Shown: positions 21,568 to 34,171 of the stretch, one piece after another | Layout of the letters: every line of letters begins with the position of its first letter | How positions within the stretch are numbered: the first letter of the stretch is position 1 | Source: Lepas anatifera | Taxonomy: Eukaryota > Arthropoda > Thecostraca > Lepadidae | Direction: 5' to 3' | DNA: 64,000 nt | Assembly (NCBI GenBank): GCA_034440635.1 | Contig: JAOTON010000386.1 | Span: forward strand, 1,240,001-1,304,000 | The notes under the pieces: model-generated | Database searches by the model: none | What the model was told of the DNA's origin: nothing | What the model saw: only the letters and a program-made list of their open reading frames with translations | Program-made: the position numbers and the translations under genes

Positions 21568-23620
21568 CAGAGTTGTGCGACTCGCGAGTCGGAGTTTAAC
21601 TAAGATTCGACTCGTTATTAGACTGAGTTGAGTAGCTTTGAGTAAAAAAAAAATAGCCAGGTGAGTTGAGTTGAGTCGGTTCCCACCACGTGAATGAGTT
21701 GAGCTGAGTTGAGTTGTGAAGACAGCGAGTCAAATGAGTCGACAACAAAAGTTAACTCAACGTGTTATGATGTTAAGTACGTGTTTGAATTTGTCTACCT
21801 TTTGCAAATCTCCTTTAACCTCCTTTAAATGTTTTTTTCCAGAAATTCAATCGTTTCAAGGAGAGTTTCAATTTGTTTTAATTTATCAATTCAAATCTAC
21901 CTTTCAGTTACTTATTTCATGGGCCCATCCGGTAAGGCCAGTATCTAAGCTACCTTAGTCACCATCCTAGAGAACACAAGAGTACGGTCACCCTGGCTCG
22001 GCGAGCCTTCATTATCTGTGACAACGACGAAAAGGGGAATGACGAGCTATCCAACATAAAGACAACATTGGAAGCGAAGAACTACCCATCGAAGCTCGTG
22101 GAAGCGGAAATTCATAAGACAGAAGATTGACACCAGCAAATACACGATCCATTGGTGCAGACTCAGCAACAGCTTCATATGATAACGAAAAAACCAGCCA
22201 GCACTTACAAAGGCCAAGAAAGATCACGTACTGGTAATTCCAAATGTAGAAGGAGTAACGCAACATATTCGACGCATATGATCTAAATTCAACGTAAGAA
22301 CATATTTTAAGCCGCATCAAAAGATCAAACTATTACTGGTCAAACCAAATGACAGGATAGACAGAGGTAAAGGAACAACTGTCAAATGGCTCTTCAACAG
22401 GATAGACGACCGGAAAAAACCAGGCCCAGTATACAAGGTGGAATGTAATGACTGTCCAAAAATATGCACTAGAGAAAAAAAAGATGATGGAAGTCCGACA
22501 AGACGAACACCGAAAAATATCTACAAATACTGACCCGAGGGCAAATCGACGAGAGAGCAGCGGAGGCCACAGCGGAACGTTCGTCAAGAACGATAATGAT
22601 ATCAAATGGGGCGCCAAAACAACTTAAACTTTCGACTCAAGACGAAAACAGCGAGAAATAAAAGAGGCAATTTACATCCTGACCAACACGGACTAAAAAC
22701 AAATAATATAAATATCGGCAAAGTTACCATCTTCCATGGATTTTTGGACCTCGTGAAACACCAGCCAAACAAGAGATTTAAAAGAAAAATAATAAGTGTT
22801 TAGAGCTAATAATTATAAAATGAGTCGTCATGCTCACGGCTAAGATTGTCATTCCACGTTTAGTGTCTTCGTGTTTTCGTGTGGATAGGTTAATGTAATA
22901 GTAGGTTAATGTAAATGGTTAGGTTATATAATCTCCCCTGAAAGGTGGGGGGGGGGCGGGATGCTACCGAAACCAGTCGGGTTTTACACTCTGGCGAGGC
23001 CTTGTGTAGTAACAAATGTTGTTCTGATCTTATAAATAACCAAAGCCATAAACAGTCACAATATAAAAGCAATACCTTTATCATCCCTTCAAATACAGTT
23101 TAGATAATGAACTTTTTTAGCTTAGACCTTTTCTGATAGTATGAAGGAGCAATTATTTGCCTATGCTTGGTGTAATCTTTTAGAAATTATTACAACATGG
23201 CGTGGCAGGTTTATCTGGCAGTGACAGGCTGGAAGAATTTTAAAAAGTTATCCATAGTTGCTGGGTAATTGTTAACCAATGTTTAAATGCCAATTCATTA
23301 ATTTTCCGTCCATTAATCTTCAGTTTCCAGTATTGCTTTCGGTACAGCTGGTTTTTACTGTTTTATTGATTTTTAAAGTAATTTTAATCATAATTCATTT
23401 ATTTATCATTTATTTATCTAATTTTGAAACCGAGTCGAAGTTCGAGTTGAGTTGAGTCGTGAGTTGAGTCGGAGTTAAACTGACAGGATTTAACCTTGGG
23501 TCGGAGTTGAGTCGGCTCACTGAAGTCTTGACAATAAGTTGAGTCGGAGTTGAGTCAACCGCTCTCAGCACGGGAGTTGAGTTGAATCGCCTGAACAAAA
23601 TTTTGGAACGCAAAACTCTG
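21568..23620 (+). mobile_element. hAT-like DNA element (2053 bp) with GAGTTGAGTC subterminal repeats
   Basis: The ends are CAGAGTTGTGCG and the inverted CGCAAAACTCTG, flanked by the 8-bp duplication TCTCCAAC (21560-21567 and 23621-23628). TIRs of the CAGRG type with 8-bp duplications are the hAT hallmark. Both subterminal regions are packed with GAGTTGAGTCG-type repeats (21590-21720 and 23430-23590), which in hAT elements are usual transposase-binding sites (inference). No hAT transposase was recognised. Instead, the middle holds a Penelope-like fragment. Confidence 0.85.
21985..22700 (+). pseudogene. Penelope-like element: RT C-terminus and GIY-YIG endonuclease fragment
   Basis: Reading through frame changes, the plus strand gives RRAFIICDNDEKGNDELSNI and KNYPSKLVEAEIHK, the post-RT helical region of Penelope-like elements. 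Next comes VLVIPNVEGVTQHIRRI, a stop, then VRTYFKPHQKIKLLLVKPND and KKPGPVYKVECNDCPKI, which is the Y-K-V-x-C-x-x-C start of the GIY-YIG domain. The later part shows DEHRKISTNTDPRA and DIKWGAKTT...REIKEAIYIL, the family's W-x-x-A-K and I-K-E-A-I ending. In these elements the endonuclease nicks target DNA for retrotransposition. Stops and shifts make this copy inactive. It is nested in a hAT-like element. Confidence 0.75.
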
Positions 23621-23628
23621 TCTCCAAC

Positions 23629-24983
23629 AAAGTATTTGTTTGTCACATTTATGGTCACTGTAATGGTTTGCTTACAGGTAACATCTACCAAAGCCTAAAT
23701 AAAAAGAACAAAACGTGACAGAAAGCAGCTTCTGCGTTTGTGCCTCTCCGGGCACACTCGTTCGTAAATGGGGACTCCCGAATACTGGTAATTCTTCACA
23801 ACGCTAGCGATAACGTCGTTAGCTTGGATCCAGGACAGTATTGATGAAAATCTCCCTGAAAGCATAAACCCCGAAAAAAATTGAAGAAACATTGTGGTAT
23901 CAATTTTTGCGAAAATTTAAACGGTACTTCAATAACTCGGAAACATTTCATTAAGATAATTAAGGAGTTTTATTTAAATGGTCACTTTCAAAAAGGGAAA
24001 TGCGTTTTTAAAGCCCGTACATAAAATGACACCTTCAATGACACATAACGTGCCTAGATACATATCCGAGCTCATTTACAAAACTAAGTATTGTCCTGAA
24101 AGATGTACTGTTGTCCCCTTTGAAGTTTTGACCGTTCTACCAATGAAAAAGCCCGACATAGGATGAGCAAATCGAGCCATCCAAGGCAGTGATTTTTTTA
24201 CTGAGAAACAGTGTCTCGGGATGCATTTTAGGATCCATATCATTGCAATCAATATGCTTTAGGACGTCTCCGAACGGTGATTTGCCATCTTAAACGCTAA
24301 ATAAAAATTACAATCTTTAAAAAAATCCAATATTTTCAAATGCATTCCAAAACATATAACACTTAACCGTTCTTAGTTCTAGTGACGGTTTCATTCTCAT
24401 AGCTTAAAAACTGATACATCACAAGCGGTCCGAATATGGCGGATTTTGCCCATTTATAGTAAAAGTCTCCGCATACAACGGCAAGTGTCGAGAAAGTAAC
24501 ACCAGAGTGCGCTTTTCTAATCACACAAATACTGCATGGGTCAACTTTACAACCTATGTGAGCGTTCTTTACTAGGCTTCCATCACAAAAAGAGCGGATA
24601 CCATCCATATTGAATGGTGATGCATGGTGATGAGGGGTTGAGCCGCCTAGTATGCGCCGCTGCTCGGGGCCCCTCGGTACCACACATAGAACCGCGTTCT
24701 GTTTTATTTCTATCTGAGTCGCCATATTTATCGCTGTTAAGCGCTTTATGAATACAAACTTGTACCCCGTATCATAGCTAAATTATCATCTTTCCGAATA
24801 CATTAAAACATGTCCACCAAAAGTTAGATGGATTACTGGAAAATTTTAGGGTATATAGGGAAGGAAAAAAATACACTATAAAAACAAATAATTTTTTCTT
24901 CTGGTGTTTTCGTGTCATTTATTGTGCTCTTGCTTATCTTCCTCAGTCCTCCATCATAAAACTTCCGTTTGTTGGCAAAAAAC
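23629..24983. other. Unassigned DNA between two hAT-like copies
   Basis: A 120-codon minus-strand open frame at 24363-24725 shows no domain I recognise, and its Cys residues form no known finger. No RNA gene or element ends were identified. Confidence 0.35.
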
Positions 24984-25182
24984 CCGTAGTTGTGCGTTTC
25001 AGAATTTTCTTGAGTCAACTCAACTCATCCCCTGAAAATGGTTGACTCAACTCATTGTCAAAAGTTCAGTGAGCCGATTCAACTCCAACTCAAGGTTAAA
25101 TCCTTCAGACCCAACTCACGATTCAGCCCAACCTAAACTGACTCGGTTTCAAAATAAATAAATTAATGGTAATTAATACAAA

Positions 25183-25639
25183 TGGGTCATTCCACCATAA
25201 ATCGACCAAGGCATAAAACCCTACTATTTTTAATTTCTTCCACAATTGGTATATGGGGACTCACAAGAGCGTAGAATCCACCCATGCCACCCAAAAATTA
25301 TTTAAAAATTGGTTTGAGAGAAATGGCCTCCGGCAATTTCTGAAGGCCATTACACAGGCATTGATAAAAATGCCTACAGCTCCAAAAGTTTTTAAGCGAT
25401 TTCTGAAAATTCTATAGTTTTAGAATGTAAATTCTACGGGAAATATTTTGGCTATCTTGAATTTTGAAATTTAAACAAAAAAATTTTTGTGACCTCATGA
25501 CCTAGTTTTATAACGGTGACCTTGACCCGTAGTACATTGAAATTCAAAAATTCTCTTGAAAGCGTTTTGACATCTGGTAGTAGTCTTTCATATCAAATAA
25601 AGAAAAAATGGCTTTCGAAATGCATATACTACTTTTAGC

Positions 25640-25700
<61 letters not shown>

Positions 25701-28700
25701 CACTAGGTGTCACTGTGGAGCTATGCTATCGTAACTCATGTTCTAATTGACTTGCAACTTTAAAATAAAAATATTTGAAGAATCAAAATCAAGCTGTCAA
25801 CCTAGAGTTGAAGCATTTTAACACAAGCAGAGGAATAGGTGGTTACCCTCCCCTATTTTGAATTCACATTATTGTCCCTTTGGGAATAAACTTAGCTGTT
25901 GTAAATGTCATGTATGGTTGTTTGGATCATTGTACATCTTTTGAAAATAAATGTGTTCCCGTCACATTGAACCACCGAACTATGAAGTCATTTCCAAAAG
26001 CGTTTAACCCGCGCCCCATCGGGGTCCGGCACCACCTTCGCCCCACTGGGGGCCATCAATGCCCCCAAGCTCCGAAGAAATGAAGTTAGCGCAAAGCTGC
26101 AAAGTGTATTAGAAAGCTCACGTGAAATCAGTACGATTTTACTAACACGTTTAAGCGCTCAGGTCTATTTTTGACCTCCAGAGGTCAAGTTATGCCACGA
26201 TAGGCTATTTCCAGTAAAACATGCAATCCTTAAAAAACCTGAGCATAGCTCTCACTCCATTAGAGCTATTGAGATCTAGAAAAAATCATTTCATAGGAAA
26301 ATTCCAGGAATTTCTCCGCTATGTGGAACATAATGGCCTCCCGCCAGTGGTTTGACCTCCAAAGGGTACCTCATGACTTAACATGACATGAGGTCTCCAA
26401 AGGTAAGAAAGTGACCGTGTTGTATATCAAATTAAAACTAGTGACGAGACATACCTTTGATTCAGTGTTGTAGCTTAATTAGGTCAAAAGTTATCGTCAA
26501 AATGCTGTTTTTGGCCTCTGGTGACCTCTGATGATCTCAGATAGGTCAAAGGGCAATATCGCCCCTGGGATCCATGAAAAGGTGTCCAAGAACGCTTGTC
26601 TGAGCAAATTGAGCATTTACGATTATTTTGTGACTTTTAGCTCTTAAGACAGCTTTTCCCATGCTTTTTCTGTGGAAGAGGGTACATAGTGACCTGACAT
26701 CAGGTCACCAAATCGAAAAAATCCCGAAGATAAATTTTGTAGACTCCGGAGGGGTCATGAAGTGTCGAAAGTTTTTAATCGATCGGCTTAGAAATGTAGC
26801 TATGGTAGAGCTCAAAAAGTTAAGCGAGGTGACCTTGGTTGACCTCGCCTGGTGACCTGACCTAGGATGAATCGGGTTAATAAATTTCAGGAATTATGGG
26901 GAAATAATGGGGTAAGAGGTAGAGCCATCAACCGCGGTGCTTCCCCTCGTTGTTTTCTGTTGTTCCGAAAAAAACCTTTGGGGGACCATCTATTTCATTA
27001 TTCTAGGTGGGGCGAGGGTTGAGGAAAATTTTTGATTTTGAGGCTTTGTGTCGCGTTCCCCCGTAGGTTGCCTGAATTTAAAACAGGTTATGACCTCAGT
27101 TCGGCTTTTATAGCCTTTGGTAATATCTTGTGGCATTTTCAAACGTGTTTAAACTTGACCTATGGTAATCTCGTAGTGAAGTTCGCTAAGCATACTCATT
27201 ATTTTAGCTCTTTTATGATGAAAAAGTTTTAGGCACTAAAAACAAATCATTGGTGACTTTTAGTGGTGCATTGCATTACATAGGACTGGTTCAGAGCTCA
27301 AAATTACTCTTTAGAAGTGAAAGTAGCTAGTTCAGAGTCCAACTCATTTAAATGGACTATTCACAAACCATTTTGAATCATTTACGCCAATTTAGTGAGT
27401 TTCTAATGATCTTTCACTGCTTACACCCCCTTCTAGATCAAATTAGTTTAAAGGCTGAAACAGGTCAAGTCCGTTTTGGAAGAAAAACGTCTTGTTCAGT
27501 GTCATTTTCATGCAAATTGACTATTCATAGGAATTTTGCATCAGTTTCGCCAAGTGCCTGCTTCATCATTTGTGATTGCTTACACCCCCTTCAAGGCCAA
27601 ATAAGGTCAAATTTCGAAAAAAGATTAAGTCCATGTAATATACAAATCAACTAGTTTAGTGTCCATATCATTCAAATTGACTATTCATAAACCATTCTGC
27701 ATCATTTATTCCAAGTAAGTTTGCTTCTTCCATTGTTATTGCATACCCCCTTTCGAGGTAAAAAAGGTCGTAGGTCGAAAAAGGTTAAGCCCGTATCGGA
27801 CTTAAGTCAGACAATTCGGTGTGCATCTCATTTAGAAATACCGAATTGAAACACGCATCTGTAGTACTTATTCGACACAGAGTTATCACTGAGGTCACGC
27901 AAGGTCAAATAAAGGCCATTGAATGTCAAAAAAGGTCATAAAAGGTCTAACTTGATAAAAATGAACGTCGAAGGCTGGAAGAAAATATTCTGGGACAGTT
28001 CATGAGCAAATGATGCAAAAGAACGATAAGAGTCTGGAGCATTCACGTGAAAACGGGTACAGGTGCCCAAATGACCCCAATATGCCTCCACTCTTGAGGT
28101 CACAACTCCGTGACCTTAAAAGGGTAGGAACAATTCTTTGCAAGATGTCCGCAATGAATGCGTCAGAGGCTATAGAACATTTCAAGACTCTAACTTAAGA
28201 AGCTCGTTTTTAATTCTTGAAAAACCTGAGGGGGGTTGCAATACCCTCCCCCTGTGCGTGTAAGGGTTAAAAACCCCTATGGCGTTGACGGGAAGGAAAT
28301 CGGTTGAAAAGTTCATGGCGCCCCTCTTAAATTCGGACGTTCCGTCGTCACTGGCATTAACTATAACGTGAGTTACGATGGTACAGCTCCATAGTGACAC
28401 CTAGTGTCATGTTTGGAAAGTAAGAAGTAGTATATATATTGCGAAAGCCATGTTTTTTATTACTTTAACTAAAAGAATATTTCCAAAGGCAAAAATGCTT
28501 TCACACGAATTTATAAATTTCACTGTACTGCGGGTCAAGGTCACCGTTCAAAAACTAGGTCACGAGGTCATGACATCAATTTTGCAGAAATATAAAAATC
28601 GAAGATAGCCAAATTGAAATATGTTAAATGGTGAACAAAAATGTAAAATATCGTTACAATCATTAAAAAATGGCAAAAATATAGACTTTCAAAATAATGC

Positions 28701-28884
28701 CTACATGGTGACCCCCGAAAAATGCCGGAGGCTATATGTGCCATACCAAATTTTCAAATATTTTTTGGCGCTATGGTTAGATTCTACACCTTTGAAACCC
28801 CCTTGACACCAATTTTGGAGAGAATCAAAAATAGAAGGGTGTTATTTTACGAAATTTTTGGTCGATTTATGGTAGAATGACCCA
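25183..28884. mobile_element. Long-terminal-inverted-repeat DNA element (3.7 kb), unknown family
   Basis: The ends TGGGTCATTCCACCATAAAT and its inverted partner (ATTTATGGTAGAATGACCCA) are flanked by AATACAAA (25175-25182) and AATACAGA (28885-28892), a near-perfect 8-bp duplication. The inverted arms are about 520-560 bp, drifted, and both include GTGACCTCATGACCTAG-type and CACTAGGTGTCACT-type segments. The left arm contains a (TA)n tract. The interior is rich in AGGTCA motifs and shows no open frame with a recognisable transposase, so it is probably non-autonomous. It sits within a hAT-like copy. Confidence 0.8.
25645..25699. repeat. (TA)n microsatellite
   Basis: About 27 TA dinucleotides inside the left arm of the long-TIR element. 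The corresponding place in the right arm (near 28430) has only TATATATA, so the tract expanded after the arms formed. Confidence 0.95.
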
Positions 28885-29045
28885 AATACAGAATAATAAA
28901 AACTGTACTGACAAATGAATAAATAAATCAATAAACCAGTAAAATACAAGCGGTACAGAAAGTCATACAGGAAACTAAAGATTAATAGATTTAAAATTTG
29001 ATAAGGTGTTTACTGGCCTGTCCCCTCGAGTCCGGATGTGAAAAA

Positions 29046-29090
29046 CACTGAAGATTGTATATTCAGGCACAGCCCTTCATCAGAATCATG
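29046..29090 (-). ncRNA. Hammerhead-ribozyme-like motif, copy 3
   Basis: Minus strand: CATGATT, CTGATGA, stem II GGGC-TGT-GCCT (the last pair is G-U), GAA, TATAC, AATC. GATT/AATC form stem I and the base before stem I is C, the commonest cleavage-site base in hammerheads. Confidence 0.4.
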
Positions 29091-29599
29091 TAGCAAAATA
29101 TAAAAATTATCAGTCATAGTGTAGCCAGACCTCGAATTGAGTTTCATACAAAAGCCTTCTAGAATGAATTGTTTAAAAAATTGAAGGTTGTGACAACAAC
29201 GATCTTGGTAGCTCTAGCCTAAGAATAATGTCGACAATACAACAAAACTAGACCAGTATTTGTGTGACAGAATTTTCAATTATTTCAGCCAAACACTAGG
29301 TTTTCATTAATAACGAAAAATTCGCTGAAGTATCTTAATCGGTTATTTGTATATTTATGTTCTTATTATTCATTTTATTTTTGTAGTTGACTGCAGCTAA
29401 AATTTTAACAATAACTACTTATTTTGCACTGGTACACGTGATACTAGATCGGTGTAATGGGTGTAAACTTTCCCATTTAATTCAGCATGCTATATTTTAA
29501 TATAAATCCCTCGCTCGAATTATTTAATTAAGATTGTACTTAGTGGTCAGGGTCAACTTATCCCTAATCTCAGTCAATAGCATAACATTAGTTAATATT

Positions 29600-29830
29600 G
29601 CCGCCCCGGTAGCTCAGTTGGTAGAGCGTTGGGCTTCGGCCCGCTGCTCAGAAGCATGCAGCGGCAGTGCATGTTCAGGCTTGGGATCGGTTGCCCTGAG
29701 ACGCTCCGGCGCTCAATAGTTTACCCGACGTACAGGTCGGGCGGCAACTGACTGGTGAGAGGGTAATCTGAGCGGGGCGGCCGTCCCTGTGCTTTGTGGG
29801 ACGTTAAACTTTGGCTTCTAAATCAACCCT
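29600..29830 (+). repeat. tRNA-derived SINE
   Basis: A canonical A box TAGCTCAGTTGGTAGAGCGT begins at about 29609. A tRNA-like head is followed by a GC-rich body (TTGCCCTGAGACGCTCCGGC, GTACAGGTCGGGCGGCAACT) and the tail CCTGTGCTTTGTGGGACGTT. The body and tail, which a plain tRNA would lack, identify a SINE. It interrupts the Penelope-type arm; about 100 bp more of unplaced sequence follows before the arm resumes. Confidence 0.75.
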
Positions 29831-30439
29831 TCATTGTGGGAGTTGCTCGTTCGGGTGCTGGGGTCGGGGTCTCCGTGACAAGTCTCTTGATGACTTTAGT
29901 GAGACTTCGACTCCAACAGTCGAATTGAGAACTTGGACAAAATTTATAAAAAATATGGTCTATAATTGATAAACTCTTTTCCCCAGCCTGTACCTCTGGC
30001 CCAACGTTAAGCGTCGAATACGTATAAGTCTGGCTGCAAAAAAGCATTATAAATTTTTTTATATTATACTTATTCCATGGAGGGTGCCCCACAGCAGGAA
30101 ATACTACTTTTCTGGAAGAGGACCGAGGAAAACGGTGCTTGGGCTAACCTCCGAGAAGTAAATTTCTAGCTGTCGGTATCGCAGTTTCGGAATTTCACAG
30201 GCGCTTACCCACGCATGTTGGTTGTCTCACAAGGAGAGGAAGACGCCTCACCAAACCTAAGCAATGCGACCACTTCGTTCGTTCCATTTGGAACCGCTCC
30301 AGCACAGCTCAGCTCACTCCGGCTCAATGACACGTTCTTACGGTAACCGCAAGAAACTCGACACAAACGGCATTTCGAGTTACTGAATCTCTTTATAACG
30401 CCTTCCCCCAGACAATTATCGCTTGGTTGTCATCCAAAC

Positions 30440-30863
30440 AAGTATTATAGAGGCGGGGCGTAATTAGATCCTTTGCCGAATGGCAAACTTCTCCCCACCC
30501 AGCTTCTGGCGCAATGAAAGGAGAGATTCAGGTGGCCGGTCCAGGTCGCATAGAACCAGGCGATTAGATGGGCTTCACGAGAGCCGAGAGCGTGGCCCTG
30601 GCTCGGCTCAGAGTGGGACACTCCATGCTCCGCAAGACTTACAGAAATCAGATAGGCCTAGAGGAAGACCCAGACTGCGGAAGATGCGCCGACGGAGTAC
30701 CTGAGGATATATCATACCTTGTAACGACATGCCCTATGGGAGCTGCAGCTCGCCATCTCATCCTCGGCAAATGCGACCCCTCACTGAAGGAGGTTTATAG
30801 CTGCACCCGCAGCACGGGTGTTATTTACATGAGGTGTCTGGGCGTCTTTGACACCCCCCCATG
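30440..30863 (+). pseudogene. Non-LTR retrotransposon ORF2 C-terminus (zinc-knuckle end)
   Basis: The plus-strand frame from about 30568 reads ESVALARLRVGHSMLRKTYR, then DPDCGRCADGVPED and LVTTCPMGAAARHLI. This is the post-RNase H tail of Jockey/I-type LINEs, where a C-x2-C-x(n)-H-x4-C finger follows the A-R-L-R-x-G-H-S block. The finger His is not preserved. Upstream RT and RNase H are absent (5' truncation). Confidence 0.7.
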
Positions 30864-33800
30864 AACCCCGCAATCATGTACCGGAATGAGAAGAACCCAA
30901 GTCAGCCTAGAATAAAAAAACTCAGAGCGCCGGAGTCGGGCGCTGGCTGGTTTGCGGTGAAGTGTGTAGTGAATCAGTGTCTACATGAACTACTCCTAAA
31001 CAATCTCTCTCTAAAAGCGGAGAGCTTCAGTTATTCTTCCTCTTCGGGGAAATTCTTCCATTGCAAAGAAGGGACGAAAAAGCTACAAAAAGTTCTTACT
31101 GAGGATAAATTGTGAAACACTGACTTACTTGTGGGGTGGAGGGGATTGAGTGTTTGGCCCTCCCAGGTTTGGCTTTGGGTGGGACATGAAAAGATTATCC
31201 CCTTCCCTGGATCCGCCCCTGCATGACGAATGATTCCGACAGAATAGCACAACGACCTGACATCAGTAGCGCGGCGTAGGTCCCATGCCGACGGGTCAGC
31301 GGGTACAACACAAATTCTTGATGTGGCTAAATTTCTACTTTCATCTTGGGCACTTTGAATTACCATTCACTTCTTCGGCATTTGCGTCCGTCTCTTGCTG
31401 CAAGGAGGTTCAACACGATCTTCTGTTTCAAGCAATATTTTCTCAAAATTTCCTCTCAAACTCTTCTGAACTGTTTTGGCCTTCTGTTCCACCCCGCTCG
31501 ACCCGCAACCTGCGACTTTTCGCCGCCACCGGCCGTGTAAACACGGTTGCCTCGGTTTTGTGCCGGATACCAAAATTGCTAATAGTTTTGACCTGATCAA
31601 CCCGATTTTGTTGATACCTATAGCATTTTAGAGTCCGTTGTGAGTACATAGGGACCTAGGGAGGTACAGGTTATGTCAAATATATGAGAGGGAATTCTCA
31701 AACTATTTTAATAACTTTATTTCAGACCCATTTTACTCATTTGTATGTTTTAGACTAGGGTGTTTGACATTTTATGTGTTGTGTTGTTTTTAATTTAATA
31801 CCTGACTTCACCTGTTATCATCACCTGTTGATTATTTTAATAAATAAAACAAACAAACACCGTCCGTCTCGGAACTGTTTTGCTTTATGTAAACCATCTC
31901 GCGGAACGTCTCACCGACCTACAGCATTCAAAAGCGAACAGTCACTGGTACAGAAAAACACGGAAACGATTGCATAGGGTTTCCGCGTGGGTTTACAGCT
32001 TGCTCTGTGTGAGTGATTCACACCGATGTGAGCTTCAACCACACCGATAGAAGTAGTTACATAAACCCGTCACCGCCTGGGCTCTTAGTGCAACCAAGAA
32101 AGACCGCCTGGGAAGTGTCATTTCTGACCCTCCTCTTCTCCCTCCCCCCCACTGAGATTTCGGGAATCAATGGTGAGTCGGAAAAATCCGAAAGCCGTTA
32201 AAACAACCCTATCGTCTCCTACTCTTTTACGGCGCCTGAACCACATCCGTCGAAATGTGACGTCACAGCAGGCTAAAATTGGACAGTGTTATTGAAATTC
32301 AGGGAGCCTATTATAACTCGGAAACTACTGGACCTGCGAAATATTTTGTCATGAATATGCTCGTCTTAGCCAAAGGAGTCAAATGATGGGCGGTATAACC
32401 TTTTTGGGTCATAAGATGACCTTGAAATCAGGTTAAGGTCGAATAAGAACTTTTCAAGAGCAGGTATCTTGTTCCGTTCAAAAGCTATAGACAGGTTAAC
32501 ACCCGAACAGCGTGGCATTTGCAGACCTCTGGTGGCCTTCTCATTGACCTGACCTCAAAATGGTTGAGGTCGTAACTATCTTTATTTCCCAAGCTTGCAA
32601 GCGATGTTTGATGATGAATGGTGTTTTAGGGAACATCAGCTTCTTTGGCTACATGTGCCCAATTGGAGCGATGTTTAGAAATTGTCTAGAAATGGTCATG
32701 GTCTAGGAATTCGGCCGACGAACCCCTCGCTCATCCTCTCACAGACTGTCCAACTAAGGCTGAGCTACGACACCGAAGTTACGGACGGAATGATCCAACG
32801 GTGCGAGAGGCACTGAGTGACCCGCATTGCATCAGAGATCATCTCAAGAAGCTGGGACGCTTCTACACAACCGTTTACTCCGAAAAAGCCTGAGTAAGAC
32901 CGAGTGTTCTTTTTCTGACCGGGATGTGGAACCACCGAGGCGACTGGGGCGCCCAGCTGCGCCGGGTTTGACGCCCTCCATATGGTCTGCCGGCACAAGA
33001 CAAGAACTACAACTACAGAGGTAAGACACGGTATCGAAACATGGTGAGTGCCCCTATTTATCGGCAGTGGACCACGACTTGTCAGCGTTAACTAAAACAT
33101 CGATGTATGACCCACGATTACAGCTCTGTGATTCCGGAAGAGCTACGGAAATGCAGCTGACTGGTCTTCACTGTTCAAAGACATTTGCTGCTGACATCGA
33201 AATATATGGATATACAAATGTTCTTCGGCGCAACATGCGGCAGTGGTTTCGGATGTCTGTCAACGCACACGAGAAATGCTACCATTAACTTTCGTAGACG
33301 ACATTTAAAACACGCATCATTACCGGAACACATCAAGCTGCACAGAATCAGACGTACAGAGCAAAAGACAACTTCCTCAAAATGTAAGGAGGAAACTACT
33401 GACACCGCTTAAAACCAACAAACGCATGCGTATGAAGATGATTAGCATTTTCCTGTATTTTTGCTTCGCGTGGGAAGGCAAAACGAAAAATATTTTTCCG
33501 CTCATACATAGTAGATAAAAATAAATTACCGGAAATGAAGCATAAACATATGCATACAACATGTTTCACGATTTAGACTTCCAAGCTAAAAAATAACAAC
33601 ATGAACGAGGATATGGCAGTCACAAAAATCGGAGCGGCTTTTCTGCACAGCCTTCACATTTCTGGCTGGTTCACCTACATCACAATACGAGCAGCTAGAC
33701 AATACAGGCGCTTCACGCAGGTCCAGGACCAATACCACCGGTCAGGACACTGTCCTAAATTCCCACGAACGTGTAAATGCGCACAATACCGACGACAGGA

Positions 33801-34167
33801 ATGAGGCGCACCCGGACACTACACTGCACTTCTCTCAGACGGGAGGCATCAACCGGTGCTACATCATATTTGGGGCTTTAGGGGGCACCGACAGCGTTAG
33901 CCATACGGCAGACCGGTACCTCAGAACGATTCCAACACGACATCACACTTTCAATCAGCTCACCTACCACGGGCGCCACACATTTTTTCATCGGTTGGAC
34001 CAGAAAAATAAGAAACTAAAGGGATTAATTAATAAAAGCAGGTCAGGGAAAACGGAGCGAGTCAGAACCGGCCATGGAACCGTCCTCGTCCAGAAACCCA
34101 GTTCCAGGCAGGAGGGCATGCCAAAAGACGCTTAATAATCATGGGCGCATTGGCATGCCGTGATTTC
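30864..34167. other. Unassigned DNA with MITE-like ends and LINE-tail-like A-rich tracts
   Basis: CCTGGATCCGCCCCTG near 31200 is typical of a non-autonomous DNA element end. AATAAATAAAACAAACAAAC near 31840 looks like a LINE tail. AGGTCA-type motifs recur at 32400-32570. A GAGGTAAGAC donor-like site near 33020 follows a weakly coding stretch, too uncertain to call an exon. Confidence 0.35.
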
Positions 34168-34171
34168 TTAA

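Larger units (their letters stand above)
24984..28995 (-). mobile_element. hAT-like element fragment (same family), split by a 3.7-kb insertion
   Basis: On the minus strand this is the right part of the family seen at 21568-23620. It starts near 24984 with a drifted end (GTAGTTGTGCGTTTCAG), then inverted GAGTTGAGTC repeats to 25145. After the insertion (25183-28884) it resumes at 28893 with sequence matching 23280-23400 (ACCAGTAAAATACAAGCGGT and ACTAAAGATTAAT). It stops near 28995, next to a Penelope-type repeat. One subterminal end is missing. Confidence 0.7.
29010..30075. mobile_element. Penelope-type repeat arm, third copy, split by a SINE
   Basis: 29010-29555 matches 54985-55535 (CCTCTCCCCTCGAATCC-type start, ribozyme-like core, ACCTCGAATTGAG, TTGACTGCAGCTAAAAT, CTAGATCGGTGTAA). 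The match resumes at about 29945-30075 with ATTGATAAACTC, CAGCCTGTACCTCTGGCCCA and ATTATACTTATTC. Only one arm is present and no inverted partner was found. Confidence 0.7.

Noticed and set aside
24363..24725. A 120-codon minus-strand frame as a protein gene
   Set aside because: No recognised motif, no splice context, and it lies in repeat-dense DNA between two transposon copies.
32760..33025. A possible exon ending at a GAGGTAAGAC donor
   Set aside because: All frames contain stops within the stretch and no family could be recognised.
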